A DNA stretch of 64,000 nucleotides, taken from NCBI GenBank assembly GCA_021774445.1, contig JAJFJA010000063.1, forward strand, positions 1 to 64,000, written 5' to 3'. Positions 1 through 9,449 of the stretch are shown here, in pieces. A program made the translations under genes and the position numbers. Source of the DNA: Alphaproteobacteria bacterium (lineage in GTDB: Bacteria > Pseudomonadota > Alphaproteobacteria > UBA6615). How positions within the stretch are numbered: the stretch's first letter is position 1; each line of letters begins with the position of its first letter. The notes under the pieces are model-generated. The model worked only from the letters and a program-made list of their open reading frames with translations, was not told the origin of the DNA and ran no database searches.

Positions 1-1
1 G

Positions 2-448
2 CGGCCGACGGCACCGGCTCGGGCCACGGGTCCGGTTCTGGTTATTGGCACGCCGCCGCCTCGCGCCGGCGGCGGTTTTGCCTGGCCGGTCAAAGGCGAG
101 CTCCTGACCCGGTTCGGACCGTTGGAGAGTGGCCGGCGCAACGATGGACTGAATATCGCTGCCCCTCGGGGCACACCCGTTCAGGCGGCGGAGAACGGCG
201 TAGTCGCCTATGCCGGCAATGAGATCCGTGGATTCGGCAACCTAATTTTGCTCAAGCACGAGGGTGGCGTCATCACCGCCTACGCCCATGCCGAAGCGCT
301 TCTGGTGCGCCGCGGCGACATCGTCAAGAAAGGGCAAGCGATTGCCCGCGTCGGATCCAGCGGGGGCGTCGCGGCCCCGCAGCTCCATTTTGAGATCCGC
401 ACGGGCGCCCAAGCCATTGATCCGTCGACCTTGTTGGCCAGTAGTTAG
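2..448 (+). CDS. M23 family metallopeptidase / murein hydrolase activator, C-terminal part (5' truncated by window edge)
   Basis: Frame is open from base 2 (…GGGFAWPVKGELLTRFG…); M23 motifs GLNIAAPRGTPVQAAENGVVAYAG and APQLHFEIR. Confidence 0.85.
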   Translation, partial: RPTAPARATGPVLVIGTPPPRAGGGFAWPVKGELLTRFGPLESGRRNDGLNIAAPRGTPVQAAENGVVAYAGNEIRGFGNLILLKHEGGVITAYAHAEALLVRRGDIVKKGQAIARVGSSGGVAAPQLHFEIRTGAQAIDPSTLLASS

Positions 449-1302
449 TCCAGCCGCTTGCCTTGCCGCCCGGCGAGATCCTGCACGAACTGCCACGCCA
501 CCCGGCCCGACCTCGCACCGCGTGTAACCTGCCATTCGCGCGCTTCCGCGATCAGCGTTTGCCGGTCCACGGCCAGCCCGAAATGGGCGACATAAGCCTC
601 GATCATCGCAAAAAACGTGTCCTGGTCGGTATTGTGGAATCCAAGCCACAAGCCGAACCGATCCGACAACGAAACCTTCTCCTCCACCGCTTCTGAAGGA
701 TTGATCGCCGTCGACCGTTCATTCTCGATCATGTCGCGCGGCATCAGGTGACGTCGGTTTGACGTCGCGTAAAAGATCACATTGCCCGGCCGCCCCTCGA
801 TACCGCCCTCCAGAACCGCCTTCAGCGACTTGTAACTGGCATCCGCGCCGTCGAAGCTCAGATCGTCGCAGAACAGCACCACCCGGCGTTGCGTCGCCCG
901 CAGCTCCGCCAGCAGGGAGGGCAGCGAGCCGATATCCTCCCGGTGGATTTCCACCAATGCCAAACAACCCGGCTCCTTCTCGTTCATATCCGCATGCACC
1001 GCCTTGACTAGGCTGGATTTGCCGGTCCCCCTGGCGCCCCACAGCAGTGCGTTGTTCGCCGGCAAAGCTTGGCTGAAGCGGTGGGTATTCCCGGCCAAGA
1101 TATCCCGTTGCTGATCGATCCCTTGCAGCAGGGAGAGTGGCACATGGTTCACCGCCGCCACGGGTTCGAGCCAACCGTCTTCCGCATGCCAAACGAAGGC
1201 ATCCGCCGCCGCAAGGTCGCTGCGGCGCCCAGGTTTTGGTGCCAACCGATCCAGCGCATCAGCCATGCGTTGCATTAGAGAAAATCGAGGTTTAGAAGAC
1301 AT
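445..1302 (-). CDS. DUF815-type ATP-binding (AAA) protein
   Basis: 285 aa; Walker A GARGTGKSSLVKA, Walker B VVLFCDDLSFD; lies next to yajC. Confidence 0.85.
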   Translation of the reverse strand: MSSKPRFSLMQRMADALDRLAPKPGRRSDLAAADAFVWHAEDGWLEPVAAVNHVPLSLLQGIDQQRDILAGNTHRFSQALPANNALLWGARGTGKSSLVKAVHADMNEKEPGCLALVEIHREDIGSLPSLLAELRATQRRVVLFCDDLSFDGADASYKSLKAVLEGGIEGRPGNVIFYATSNRRHLMPRDMIENERSTAINPSEAVEEKVSLSDRFGLWLGFHNTDQDTFFAMIEAYVAHFGLAVDRQTLIAEAREWQVTRGARSGRVAWQFVQDLAGRQGKRLD

Positions 1303-1519
1303 CTCTTTGAAATAGCTCAGAGTTTTCCAGGACTCAAGCTTAGCACGGCGGCCGCGCCATGTCCGTCCAAGATCTGGCGCCGAAATCGGCTATAAGATAT
1401 CCCGTATTTGATCGGGCCGGGATCCAGCTAGCATTGCATTTCCGGGCATCGTGGCTATGATCCCGCGACTGCTCCATAGCGGGCACCCGGACCCTGGCAG
1501 GTCCTTTCAGGAGTCATCT

Positions 1520-1930
1520 ATGCTAATCACACCGGCATACGCCCAAGTCGGAGGCGGCGGTAGCGACGCTCTGGTGTCGTTTCTTCCAATCGTCCTCATC
1601 TTTGTGGTGTTCTACTTCTTGCTGATTCGGCCGCAAATGCGGCAACGCAAGGACCATCAGCAGATGTTGGGCCAGCTTCGCCGCGGCGATCGGGTCGTTA
1701 CCGGTGGCGGGATTATCGGCACTATTACCAAGGCAACCGCCGACAACGAGGTCACCGTAGAGATCGCCGAGGGGGTCAAGGTCGTGGTCGCCCGGCACAC
1801 CATTTCGACGGTGCTCACGAAGCCCGATCCGGCGAAGAGTTCAGGCTCGGCGCCGACCGGCGGCGGCCAGCAGCAGGCGCCGAAGGGTCTTGGCGGTCTC
1901 CTTGGCGGTTTCCTCGGCGGCCGCAAATAG
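1520..1930 (+). CDS. yajC: Preprotein translocase subunit YajC (start probably MLITPAYAQ, inside ORF 1451..1930)
   Basis: PIVLIFVVFYFLLIRPQMRQRKDHQQML and GDRVVTGGGIIGTI; followed by secD/secF. Confidence 0.93.
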   Translation: MLITPAYAQVGGGGSDALVSFLPIVLIFVVFYFLLIRPQMRQRKDHQQMLGQLRRGDRVVTGGGIIGTITKATADNEVTVEIAEGVKVVVARHTISTVLTKPDPAKSSGSAPTGGGQQQAPKGLGGLLGGFLGGRK

Positions 1931-1955
1931 GCACCTGACGAGGGAGCCCATCTGA

Positions 1956-3533
1956 ATGGTCAATTACGCCCGCTGGAGCATCGTCGTTACCCTCTTGATC
2001 TGCCTATTCGGGCTCATCTTTGCGGCCCCGAATTTCTTCAGTCAGGCAGAAGAATCGTCGTTGCCGGGTTGGCTCCCGCAAGAGCGCTTGAATCTGGGTC
2101 TCGACCTTCAAGGTGGCTCGCACTTGTTGCTCGAGGTCGAAGTCGACGACGTCATCAAAGAGACGCTTGAGACCACGGTTTCGACGGTGCGGGAGGGCTT
2201 CCGCAACGCCAGGAGGGATGGTCCCCGCATCGGCTATACCGGGCTTGGCGTGCAAGGTAACTCCGTCGTCTTTCGGTTGCGTGATCCTGCCGATATCGAG
2301 CGCGCGCGCGCCGCGTTGCAGGACGTTGACCCCTCCTTGAGCATGGTCGTTTCCGACGACGGTTCGTTCGAGTTGAGCATGTCGGATCAGGCCATCATTG
2401 ACCGCCGCTCCTCCGCCGTCGAACAGTCCATTGAGATCGTGCGCCGCCGGGTCGACGAGACCGGCACGTCCGAGCCGACGATCCAGCGCCAGGGGGATGA
2501 GCGTATCCTCGTCCAACTGCCCGGATTGCGCGACCCTGAGCGCCTGAAGCGACTGCTCGGGCGCACCGCCAAACTCACCTTCCACCTCGTCGATTCCTCC
2601 GTCTCTTTCGAGGATTCGCAAGCCGGACGCATCCCCGCCGGATCACAGCTTCTGCCGGACCAGGACAACCCCGGCAACTCGCTGGTGGTGCGCCGCAACG
2701 TCGAGGTTGGCGGCGAGCGCCTCACCAACGCGCAACCCTCGTTTCAAGACGGCCAGCCGGTTGTATCCTTTACCTTCGACTCGGTTGGCGCCCGGGTTTT
2801 TGGCGAATTGACCCAGCAGAATGTTGGTGAACGACTCGCGATCGTGCTCGACAACCGGGTGGTCAGCGCGCCGCGCATTCAGTCGCCGATCCTCGGTGGT
2901 AGCGGCATCATCACCGGCCAGTTCACGGTCCAAGGCGTCCAGGATTTGGCGCTCCTGCTGCGTGCCGGCGCCCTGCCGGCGCCGCTGACGATTTTGGAAG
3001 AACGTACCGTCGGGCCGGGCCTTGGTGCGGACTCTGTCGCCGCCGGCAAGATCGCCGCTGTGATTGGACTTGTGCTTGTTATCATCTTCATGGCCCTCAG
3101 CTACGGCCTTTTCGGCCTGATGGCGGACGTGGCCCTGGCGATGAACATTGTCCTGATCGTCGCCGCGCTCTCGGTTCTCCAGGCCACCCTGACATTGCCT
3201 GGAATCGCCGGTATCGTCCTGACCATTGGCATGGCCGTGGACGCGAACGTGTTGATCTTTGAGCGCATTCGCGAAGAGGTGCGCAACGGTCGCACGCCCA
3301 TATCGGCGATAGACGCCGGCTACAAACGAGCGTTGACGACGATTATCGATGCCAATCTGACGACTCTGATCGCCTCGATCCTGTTGTTTCAGTTCGGCAC
3401 CGGCCCGATCCGTGGCTTTGCGGTCACCTTGTCCATCGGTGTTGTCAGCTCGATGTTCACCGCCATTATGGTGACGCGCCTGCTGGTGGTGCTGTGGCTA
3501 AAACGCACCAAACCTCAGACCTTGACGGTATAG
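1956..3533 (+). CDS. secD: Protein translocase subunit SecD
   Basis: 525 aa; LNLGLDLQGGSHLLLEV, GMAVDANVLIFERIREE. Confidence 0.97.
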   Translation: MVNYARWSIVVTLLICLFGLIFAAPNFFSQAEESSLPGWLPQERLNLGLDLQGGSHLLLEVEVDDVIKETLETTVSTVREGFRNARRDGPRIGYTGLGVQGNSVVFRLRDPADIERARAALQDVDPSLSMVVSDDGSFELSMSDQAIIDRRSSAVEQSIEIVRRRVDETGTSEPTIQRQGDERILVQLPGLRDPERLKRLLGRTAKLTFHLVDSSVSFEDSQAGRIPAGSQLLPDQDNPGNSLVVRRNVEVGGERLTNAQPSFQDGQPVVSFTFDSVGARVFGELTQQNVGERLAIVLDNRVVSAPRIQSPILGGSGIITGQFTVQGVQDLALLLRAGALPAPLTILEERTVGPGLGADSVAAGKIAAVIGLVLVIIFMALSYGLFGLMADVALAMNIVLIVAALSVLQATLTLPGIAGIVLTIGMAVDANVLIFERIREEVRNGRTPISAIDAGYKRALTTIIDANLTTLIASILLFQFGTGPIRGFAVTLSIGVVSSMFTAIMVTRLLVVLWLKRTKPQTLTV

Positions 3534-3543
3534 GTGAGTACCC

Positions 3544-4503
3544 GTGCGTAGCTTGAAGCTCGTTCCCGCTGAAACGAAGATAGATTTTGTCGGTAAGCGG
3601 AAAATTGCCTTTGTTTTCTCGGCTGCCTTGGTGATTCTGTCCGTCATTGTTTTTCTCGTCCAGGGCCTGAATTTCGGTATCGATTTCCGCGGCGGTATTA
3701 TGGTCGAGGCGCAAACCAACGGCCCCGCCAACATCCCCGAACTGCGCGCGATCACCAGCAACCTTGGCCTCGGCGAAGTGCAACTTCAGGAGTTCGGTGC
3801 CCCGGACGATGTCTTGATCCGGGTCCAGCGCCAGGAGGGGGCTGAGGCCGAACAACTGGCTGCCATCAATATTCTGAAACAAGGTCTCGGCGACCGCGTG
3901 AGCGAGTATCGCCGCACTGAATTTGTCGGCCCAACTGTTGGCGCCGAACTGATCCGCGGCGCGATTCTAGCCGTTAGCTTGGCACTCGGCGCCATTCTTC
4001 TCTACATTTGGTTCCGCTTTGAATGGCAGTTCGGCGTCGGTGCGGTGATCGCGCTGACCCATGACGTGCTAACGACGGTCGGGCTGTTTGCATTTACCCA
4101 GCTTGAATTCAACCTGGCAACCGTCGCCGCGATCCTTACCATTGCCGGTTACTCCATCAACGATACTGTGGTCATTTACGACCGCGTGCGCGAAATGCTG
4201 CGCAAATACAAGAAGTTGTCGCTGCCGGAGCTGCTCAACCTATCGGCCAACAGCACCCTGTCGCGCACCGTCATGACGAGCGTGACGACCTTGCTCGCCG
4301 TCACCGCATTGATCGTGCTGGGTGGACCGATCATCCGAGACTTCGCGCTCGCGCTTGCCTGGGGTGTTGTCATCGGGACTTATTCGTCCGTTTTCGTTGC
4401 CGTGCCGGTACTGCTGTTCTTGAAATTACGCCCGGAAAACGTCCTGCTGGACGACGACGAGGCTGACGAAACCGAAACCGCCGCCGACGGCCAGGAGGCT
4501 TAA
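3544..4503 (+). CDS. secF: Protein translocase subunit SecF
   Basis: 319 aa; GIDFRGGIMVE, IAGYSINDTVVIYDRVRE. Confidence 0.97.
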   Translation: MRSLKLVPAETKIDFVGKRKIAFVFSAALVILSVIVFLVQGLNFGIDFRGGIMVEAQTNGPANIPELRAITSNLGLGEVQLQEFGAPDDVLIRVQRQEGAEAEQLAAINILKQGLGDRVSEYRRTEFVGPTVGAELIRGAILAVSLALGAILLYIWFRFEWQFGVGAVIALTHDVLTTVGLFAFTQLEFNLATVAAILTIAGYSINDTVVIYDRVREMLRKYKKLSLPELLNLSANSTLSRTVMTSVTTLLAVTALIVLGGPIIRDFALALAWGVVIGTYSSVFVAVPVLLFLKLRPENVLLDDDEADETETAADGQEA

Positions 4504-4516
4504 GGCAGACGGATCC

Positions 4517-4888
4517 ATGGCCAATGCGGACGCGCCGAGCCAGCAGATCGTCCAGAGTTACGGGGTTGGTCTGTTCCGAATATCCGCGACGACTTACACC
4601 AGTTCCGTCATCGTTCTGCCGGGCCGGACGCTGCCATGGGCGGTGACTCAGCTCGGTGAGGTGGACGAGGAGTCCCTCCAGCCGGTGCTCGTTATGGCGG
4701 CGCAGCTGGATATTCTTATCCTCGGCACGGGCAACCGAATGCACCTGGCGGACAGCGAACTAATGGATGCCTGTCGCGCCTGTGCGGTGGCGCTTGAGGT
4801 CATGGATACCGGCGCAGCCTGCCGCACCTTCAACTTATTGGCAGGTGAGCAGCGCCGCGTCGCCGCGGCCCTCATCGCGCTTACCTGA
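4517..4888 (+). CDS. Mth938-like domain protein
   Basis: 123 aa; DILILGTGNRMHL, typical neighbour of secF. Confidence 0.75.
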   Translation: MANADAPSQQIVQSYGVGLFRISATTYTSSVIVLPGRTLPWAVTQLGEVDEESLQPVLVMAAQLDILILGTGNRMHLADSELMDACRACAVALEVMDTGAACRTFNLLAGEQRRVAAALIALT

Positions 4889-4973
4889 GACGGACCAATA
4901 TTGTCACAGGTGCGTTGCCCGGAGCCCCTGCTAGAACGGCATTAGGGCTATTCGGTAGGGAGACGGCGCGATC

Positions 4974-5705
4974 ATGGCTCAGCCATTGGCAGCCAGCTTG
5001 GACTATCATCCGACCCACCGCGCCAACCCACGGCGTGGCGGCCGTCGCGTTGATGCTCGCTTGCGGGCGATCACGGCCGAGGTGGATTTTCGCGGCAAGA
5101 CCGTGCTCGATCTCGGCTGCAACGGCGGCTATTTCAGTTTCGGCGTTGCCGGTGCTGCAAACCGCGTCCTCGCCATCGATGGTGAAGCGGAGTTGATCCG
5201 GCGCAATCGGGTCAAGCAGACCCAACTCGGCATCGCCAATATCGAGTTCCGCCAGGCTCTTATTACCCCTGAGTTCGTCCATGGCCTGCCGGATTTCGAT
5301 ATTGTCCTGTTTCTCTCTGTCTTCCATCACATGCTCTGCGCTTCCGCGGCGCACGACTGGAATACGGAGCAGCACCGGGCCAGTGCCATGCAGGTTATGA
5401 CCCGCCTCCGCGACAAGGCGGAAACGCTGGTATTTGAGATGGGCTATCCCGGTGAGGGCTTTGACTGGTCCGCCAAACTGCCGCCCATGGACGATCCCTG
5501 CGACTGGATCAAAAGCCAAATCTTCGGGCCCGGTTTTGACATCGAGATACTGCCGCCGCCGGCCTATCGCGGCGCCGGCGGCACAATTCGCCGGCTCGCC
5601 ACCCCGGCGCTTCGCGGGACGACGCCGGTAGCCGGCATCCTCCGCCGCTCGCTTCGTGTCGACCCGCGTGACGGCCGGCACATTTTTATCGGCCGTCGAA
5701 ACTGA
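4974..5705 (+). CDS. Class I SAM-dependent methyltransferase
   Basis: Motif I KTVLDLGCNGGYFSF; DIVLFLSVFHHM. Confidence 0.8.
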   Translation: MAQPLAASLDYHPTHRANPRRGGRRVDARLRAITAEVDFRGKTVLDLGCNGGYFSFGVAGAANRVLAIDGEAELIRRNRVKQTQLGIANIEFRQALITPEFVHGLPDFDIVLFLSVFHHMLCASAAHDWNTEQHRASAMQVMTRLRDKAETLVFEMGYPGEGFDWSAKLPPMDDPCDWIKSQIFGPGFDIEILPPPAYRGAGGTIRRLATPALRGTTPVAGILRRSLRVDPRDGRHIFIGRRN

Positions 5706-5718
5706 CCCTAGACGCGAA

Positions 5719-5741
5719 AACGGGGTCCACCGGACCCCGTT
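5719..5741. terminator. Bidirectional rho-independent terminator-like hairpin
   Basis: Perfect 10-bp stem AACGGGGTCC-ACC-GGACCCCGTT with A-rich left flank and T/C right flank, between convergent genes. Confidence 0.7.
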
Positions 5742-5767
5742 CTCTTCAACCAAAAAGTGGTTTTCCG

Positions 5768-6277
5768 TTAGAACGGCATATTCTGTGCCCCGACCATGGC
5801 GAAGAGCATGGGGATGGACAGCAGCGTATTCGTCCGTGAGAACAGCATCGCCGTGCGTGCGGCCTTGGGCTTTTCGGCGGCATCGACCTCCACCATACCC
5901 AGCGCCTTCTGCTGATTGGGCCAAATCACAAACCAAACGTTGAAGGCCATGATCGCCCCGAGCCACATGCCAAACCCGATCAACGAGTGCTGCGGCACGC
6001 GGTCGCTCAGGCCAAGCACCAGCGCCTGCCAGAAATACCCGTTCATGAACGCCAGGATGATGCCGAAGACTATTGTCGAAAGCGCCGCCCAGCGAAACCA
6101 GAACAGCGCCGCCGGCGCGATCACCTTGCCGATCGCCGGTTTCTGCTCGTCCGGTATTTTTGGCATCGATGGCATCTGCACAAAGTTGAAATACCACAGC
6201 AGCCCAATCCACATCACGCCACTGAGCACGTGCAGCCACCGCACGCCGAACACCCAGAAAGAAAAATCGAATGTCAT
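5768..6277 (-). CDS. Urate hydroxylase PuuD-like membrane protein
   Basis: MTFDFSFWVFGVRWLHVLSGVMWIGLLWYFNFVQ; several hydrophobic helices; internal ATG at 6277 chosen. Confidence 0.7.
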   Translation of the reverse strand: MTFDFSFWVFGVRWLHVLSGVMWIGLLWYFNFVQMPSMPKIPDEQKPAIGKVIAPAALFWFRWAALSTIVFGIILAFMNGYFWQALVLGLSDRVPQHSLIGFGMWLGAIMAFNVWFVIWPNQQKALGMVEVDAAEKPKAARTAMLFSRTNTLLSIPMLFAMVGAQNMPF

Positions 6278-6305
6278 TTGTATGTTCCCCTGTCTTTCCG
6301 TTTGC

Positions 6306-6398
6306 TCAGGTAATCGCCAGGACCAACAGGACTTCCACGACCGTGGCAATCACGCCAAGCACGATCGTCGACGTCAGCGATTCAAGCGGATTCTTCAT
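6306..6398 (-). CDS. Putative 30-aa single-TM small protein MKNPLESLTSTIVLGVIATVVEVLLVLAIT
   Basis: ATG after purine-rich GGGGGAAGG; hydrophobic helix; directly upstream of the PuuD-like gene, same strand; below the ORF-track length cutoff. Confidence 0.5.
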   Translation of the reverse strand: MKNPLESLTSTIVLGVIATVVEVLLVLAIT

Positions 6399-6514
6399 GC
6401 CTTCCCCCGTATGTTAGCGCCTCAGGCGGCGCGCACGCTCCATATGCGGTATCACTATACCAGAAATGGCGGCAGCGAAGAAATTCCGCTGCGCCAAATA
6501 GCAAGCTAGGCTCG

Positions 6515-7444
6515 ATGGCTGGAAAATCCAACAGGGCGACGCGACAAGCCACGGCACCGGGTGGCGGGTCAGCGGCGGCAATAGCCTATTGCCGAGACCT
6601 GGTGTCGGTCAGGCGGAGCCCCCTGGTCCGGGTCGCGGCTGCCTTGCCCGCCTTTCGCCAGGATCTTTTTTATCCGGCCTATGCGGCTATGCGGATCATC
6701 GACGACTTCGTCGACGATGGCTTCCTTGCTCTGCCCCAAAATCGGCGTGACCGTGACCGCGCCGCGGCGCAAAGCCACCTTGCCCATTGGTGTCTGCAGA
6801 CCGAGGCGGCTAGCCAAGGCCGTCACGCGGCGCCACCGGCAGGCCAGGACGCCCCGGTGTTCGAAGCCCTGCGCATCACCTTGGGGCAGGGGTCGTTGGG
6901 GCCCGCACCATGGCGAGCGCTTGCCGTTGCAATGGGTCGTGATTTGGCTGAACGCCCGTTGCAGACTTGGGCCGATTTCGACAATTACGCCGACGGCGCC
7001 GCCGTAGCGCCCGCGGCGGTGTTTATCTACATCCTAAGCTGTCGCCGGGGCCCGGATCGCTCGTCCACCCTACCCGATGATATCTCGCCCCAGACGAGCG
7101 CTCGCGACCTGGCGAAATTCTGCTACCTCGTGCACATCCTCCGCGATCTGAGCAAAGACGCCCAGCGCGACCAACAGCTCGTAACCATTCCCAATGAGGT
7201 CTTGGCAAGCTGCGACCTCCGTAAAGCGGATCTCTCGACAGTCCTGCCGGGGCGGTTGGCGCCTCTGGCAAAGATTCTGTGGGCCAGGGCGGCCGGCCAT
7301 CGGGCCGCTGTCACGGAGCAGATGGCGCAGTTGCTGCCACGGCTTGGGGCCGTTGAACGCGGCGCTTTGAGCGCCCTAATTCGCCTCTACGACGACCAAC
7401 ATGCCGAAAACAAAGGCCGCGTCCAGCCCAACGCCAGCCCATGA
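6515..7444 (+). CDS. Squalene/phytoene synthase family protein
   Basis: 309 aa; FYPAYAAMRIIDDFVDD, YADGAAVAPAAVFIYIL. Confidence 0.8.
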   Translation: MAGKSNRATRQATAPGGGSAAAIAYCRDLVSVRRSPLVRVAAALPAFRQDLFYPAYAAMRIIDDFVDDGFLALPQNRRDRDRAAAQSHLAHWCLQTEAASQGRHAAPPAGQDAPVFEALRITLGQGSLGPAPWRALAVAMGRDLAERPLQTWADFDNYADGAAVAPAAVFIYILSCRRGPDRSSTLPDDISPQTSARDLAKFCYLVHILRDLSKDAQRDQQLVTIPNEVLASCDLRKADLSTVLPGRLAPLAKILWARAAGHRAAVTEQMAQLLPRLGAVERGALSALIRLYDDQHAENKGRVQPNASP

Positions 7445-8286
7445 ATCGAGCGACCGGCCTGTCCTACAGCGGCAACCAGGTCCGCCGCCACGATCATGAC
7501 CGCTACTTGACCACGTTGTTCGTTCCCGCGGCGGACCGGGAGGCGGTCCTCGCCCTTTTTGCCTTCAATCTTGAGATCGCCCGCGTCCGCGAATCTGTCA
7601 GTGAGCCCATGCTTGGCCAGATTCGCCTGCAATGGTGGCGTGACGCCATAAACGAGATCTATGCCGGGACGGAGCGGCAACACCCGGTCGTCCAACATCT
7701 CGCCATTGCCATCCGCGGCCATGGACTTACCCGAGAGAAACTCGATGAACTCGTTGATACTCGGGAATTTGACCTCACCGACGGTCCGCCCGCGACACTA
7801 CCGGAGCTTGAGGACTACGCCGCCGGCAGCTCCGGTGCCTTGCTGGAACTGGTCCAAGAGGTGCTGGGTCAACACGGTCGGGCCTCGCCGATTACCGCCG
7901 CGCGCCACATCGGCATCGCCTGGTCCTTGGTCGGCTTGATCCGAGCCTTCCCCTATCACGCCCGCACCAAGCGCCTGTTTCTCCCGGCGGGGCTGCTGGA
8001 CTCCGCTGGTATCGACCGCCGGCAGCTATTCGAGCGCGCGACGGCGCCTGGTCTCAGCCAGGTCGTCGAGCAGCTTGTCGTTGCCGCCGAGAAACACTTG
8101 ACGGGCGCCCGTGCGCTGCGCCCGGAGATCCCCACCAACGCCCGCGCCGGCTTGCTATTGGCGACCCTGGCAACCACCTACATACGGGCGATCCGCCGCG
8201 CCTCCTACGAGCCGAGCGAACTTCCTCAAAACGTCCCCGGCCGGATTGCAAAGCTGGTAACGGTATCGCTCCTGCGGCGCTATTAG
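7441..8286 (+). CDS. Squalene/phytoene synthase family protein (NDUFAF6-like)
   Basis: 281 aa; FAFNLEIARVRESVSEPMLGQIRLQWWRDAI; overlaps the previous stop. Confidence 0.85.
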   Translation: MNRATGLSYSGNQVRRHDHDRYLTTLFVPAADREAVLALFAFNLEIARVRESVSEPMLGQIRLQWWRDAINEIYAGTERQHPVVQHLAIAIRGHGLTREKLDELVDTREFDLTDGPPATLPELEDYAAGSSGALLELVQEVLGQHGRASPITAARHIGIAWSLVGLIRAFPYHARTKRLFLPAGLLDSAGIDRRQLFERATAPGLSQVVEQLVVAAEKHLTGARALRPEIPTNARAGLLLATLATTYIRAIRRASYEPSELPQNVPGRIAKLVTVSLLRRY

Positions 8287-8292
8287 GACAGA

Positions 8293-9024
8293 ATGAGAGC
8301 CATGAGCTGGAGCGAGCAGGACAGCCGGGGATTCCTCGATCTCGGCGACTATTACGTACCGCAGCGCGAGCGCCAGATGGCAATAATCGGCGACCTCGTT
8401 GCCTCTGCACCGAGCCCGCGCAACCTCGTTGAACTCTGCTGTGGCGGCGGCCTATTGACCCGGACTTTGTTGGCACGTTTCCCGCAGGCTCGGATGCACG
8501 CATTTGACGGCTCGTCCACCATGCTGGCCGCGGCCCGAAAGCAGGCGGGCCAGCATGCCGACCGCCTGACGACCCGGCCCTTTGACCTCGCCGCGGAGGA
8601 TTGGCGTTCTTTGCCCTTCCGGGCGGACGCCGTAGTCAGTTCCTTGGCCGTGCACCACCTGGACGGGCCGGGCAAGCGGGCACTCTTCCGCGATGTCGCG
8701 GCAATGCTGGCGCCTGGCGGCATCTTTGTCCTGGCCGACCTGATTGAGCCAACGACGGCTGCCGGCAAGGCGGTCGCCGGGCAGATGTGGGATGATGCCG
8801 TACGCGAGGCCGCTTTGGCCCGCGACGGCAACCTGGCCGCCTATGATCATTTTCGCGACGACGAGTGGAACTTGTACAACCAACCACAGCCACCTGATTC
8901 CATCGACCAGCCGTCCTCACTCATCGACCAACTCGACTGGCTCCGCGAGGCCGGCCTCGAGACGGTAGATGTCCACTGGATGTATGCCGGCCACGCCATT
9001 ATGAGCGGCCGCAAGCTGGGCTAG
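8293..9024 (+). CDS. Class I SAM-dependent methyltransferase
   Basis: NLVELCCGGGLLTR, ADAVVSSLAVHHLDG. Confidence 0.85.
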   Translation: MRAMSWSEQDSRGFLDLGDYYVPQRERQMAIIGDLVASAPSPRNLVELCCGGGLLTRTLLARFPQARMHAFDGSSTMLAAARKQAGQHADRLTTRPFDLAAEDWRSLPFRADAVVSSLAVHHLDGPGKRALFRDVAAMLAPGGIFVLADLIEPTTAAGKAVAGQMWDDAVREAALARDGNLAAYDHFRDDEWNLYNQPQPPDSIDQPSSLIDQLDWLREAGLETVDVHWMYAGHAIMSGRKLG

Positions 9025-9077
9025 CCGTTTGCAACGCATTATGGTCGCCGGCGAATCAGACACAAAAGAGAGTCCGC

Positions 9078-9446
9078 ATGATCAACTACCTAATGATTGG
9101 CACAAATGATCTCGAAAAAGCAGCCGAATTCTATGATCGCCTGCTGAGTGAGATGGGAGCCTCACGGGCATTTTCCACGGACAAACTGGTGGCCTGGAGC
9201 TTTGGCGAGGGCAAGACGATGCTCGCCGTCACCATACCCTTCGACGGGCAGCCAGCTACTGTCGGAAACGGAACCATGGTTGCGCTCAGCGTCGAGAATT
9301 CGGCGCTGGTGGACACACTCCACGCTAAGGCACTGGAGCTTGGCGGCGCAAACGAAGGTGACCCGGGATTACGCGGCGCCAGTTTCTATGCCGGCTACTT
9401 TCGCGACCTTGACGGCAACAAACTGAACTTCTTCTACAATCCGTAA
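9078..9446 (+). CDS. VOC / glyoxalase family protein
   Basis: MINYLMIGTNDLEKAAEFYDRLL … YFRDLDGNKLNFFY. Confidence 0.88.
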   Translation: MINYLMIGTNDLEKAAEFYDRLLSEMGASRAFSTDKLVAWSFGEGKTMLAVTIPFDGQPATVGNGTMVALSVENSALVDTLHAKALELGGANEGDPGLRGASFYAGYFRDLDGNKLNFFYNP

Positions 9447-9449
9447 ATC

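Noticed and set aside
4881-6239. 452-aa minus ORF
   Set aside because: Antisense to a clear methyltransferase and the terminator region; composition typical of GC-rich shadow ORFs.
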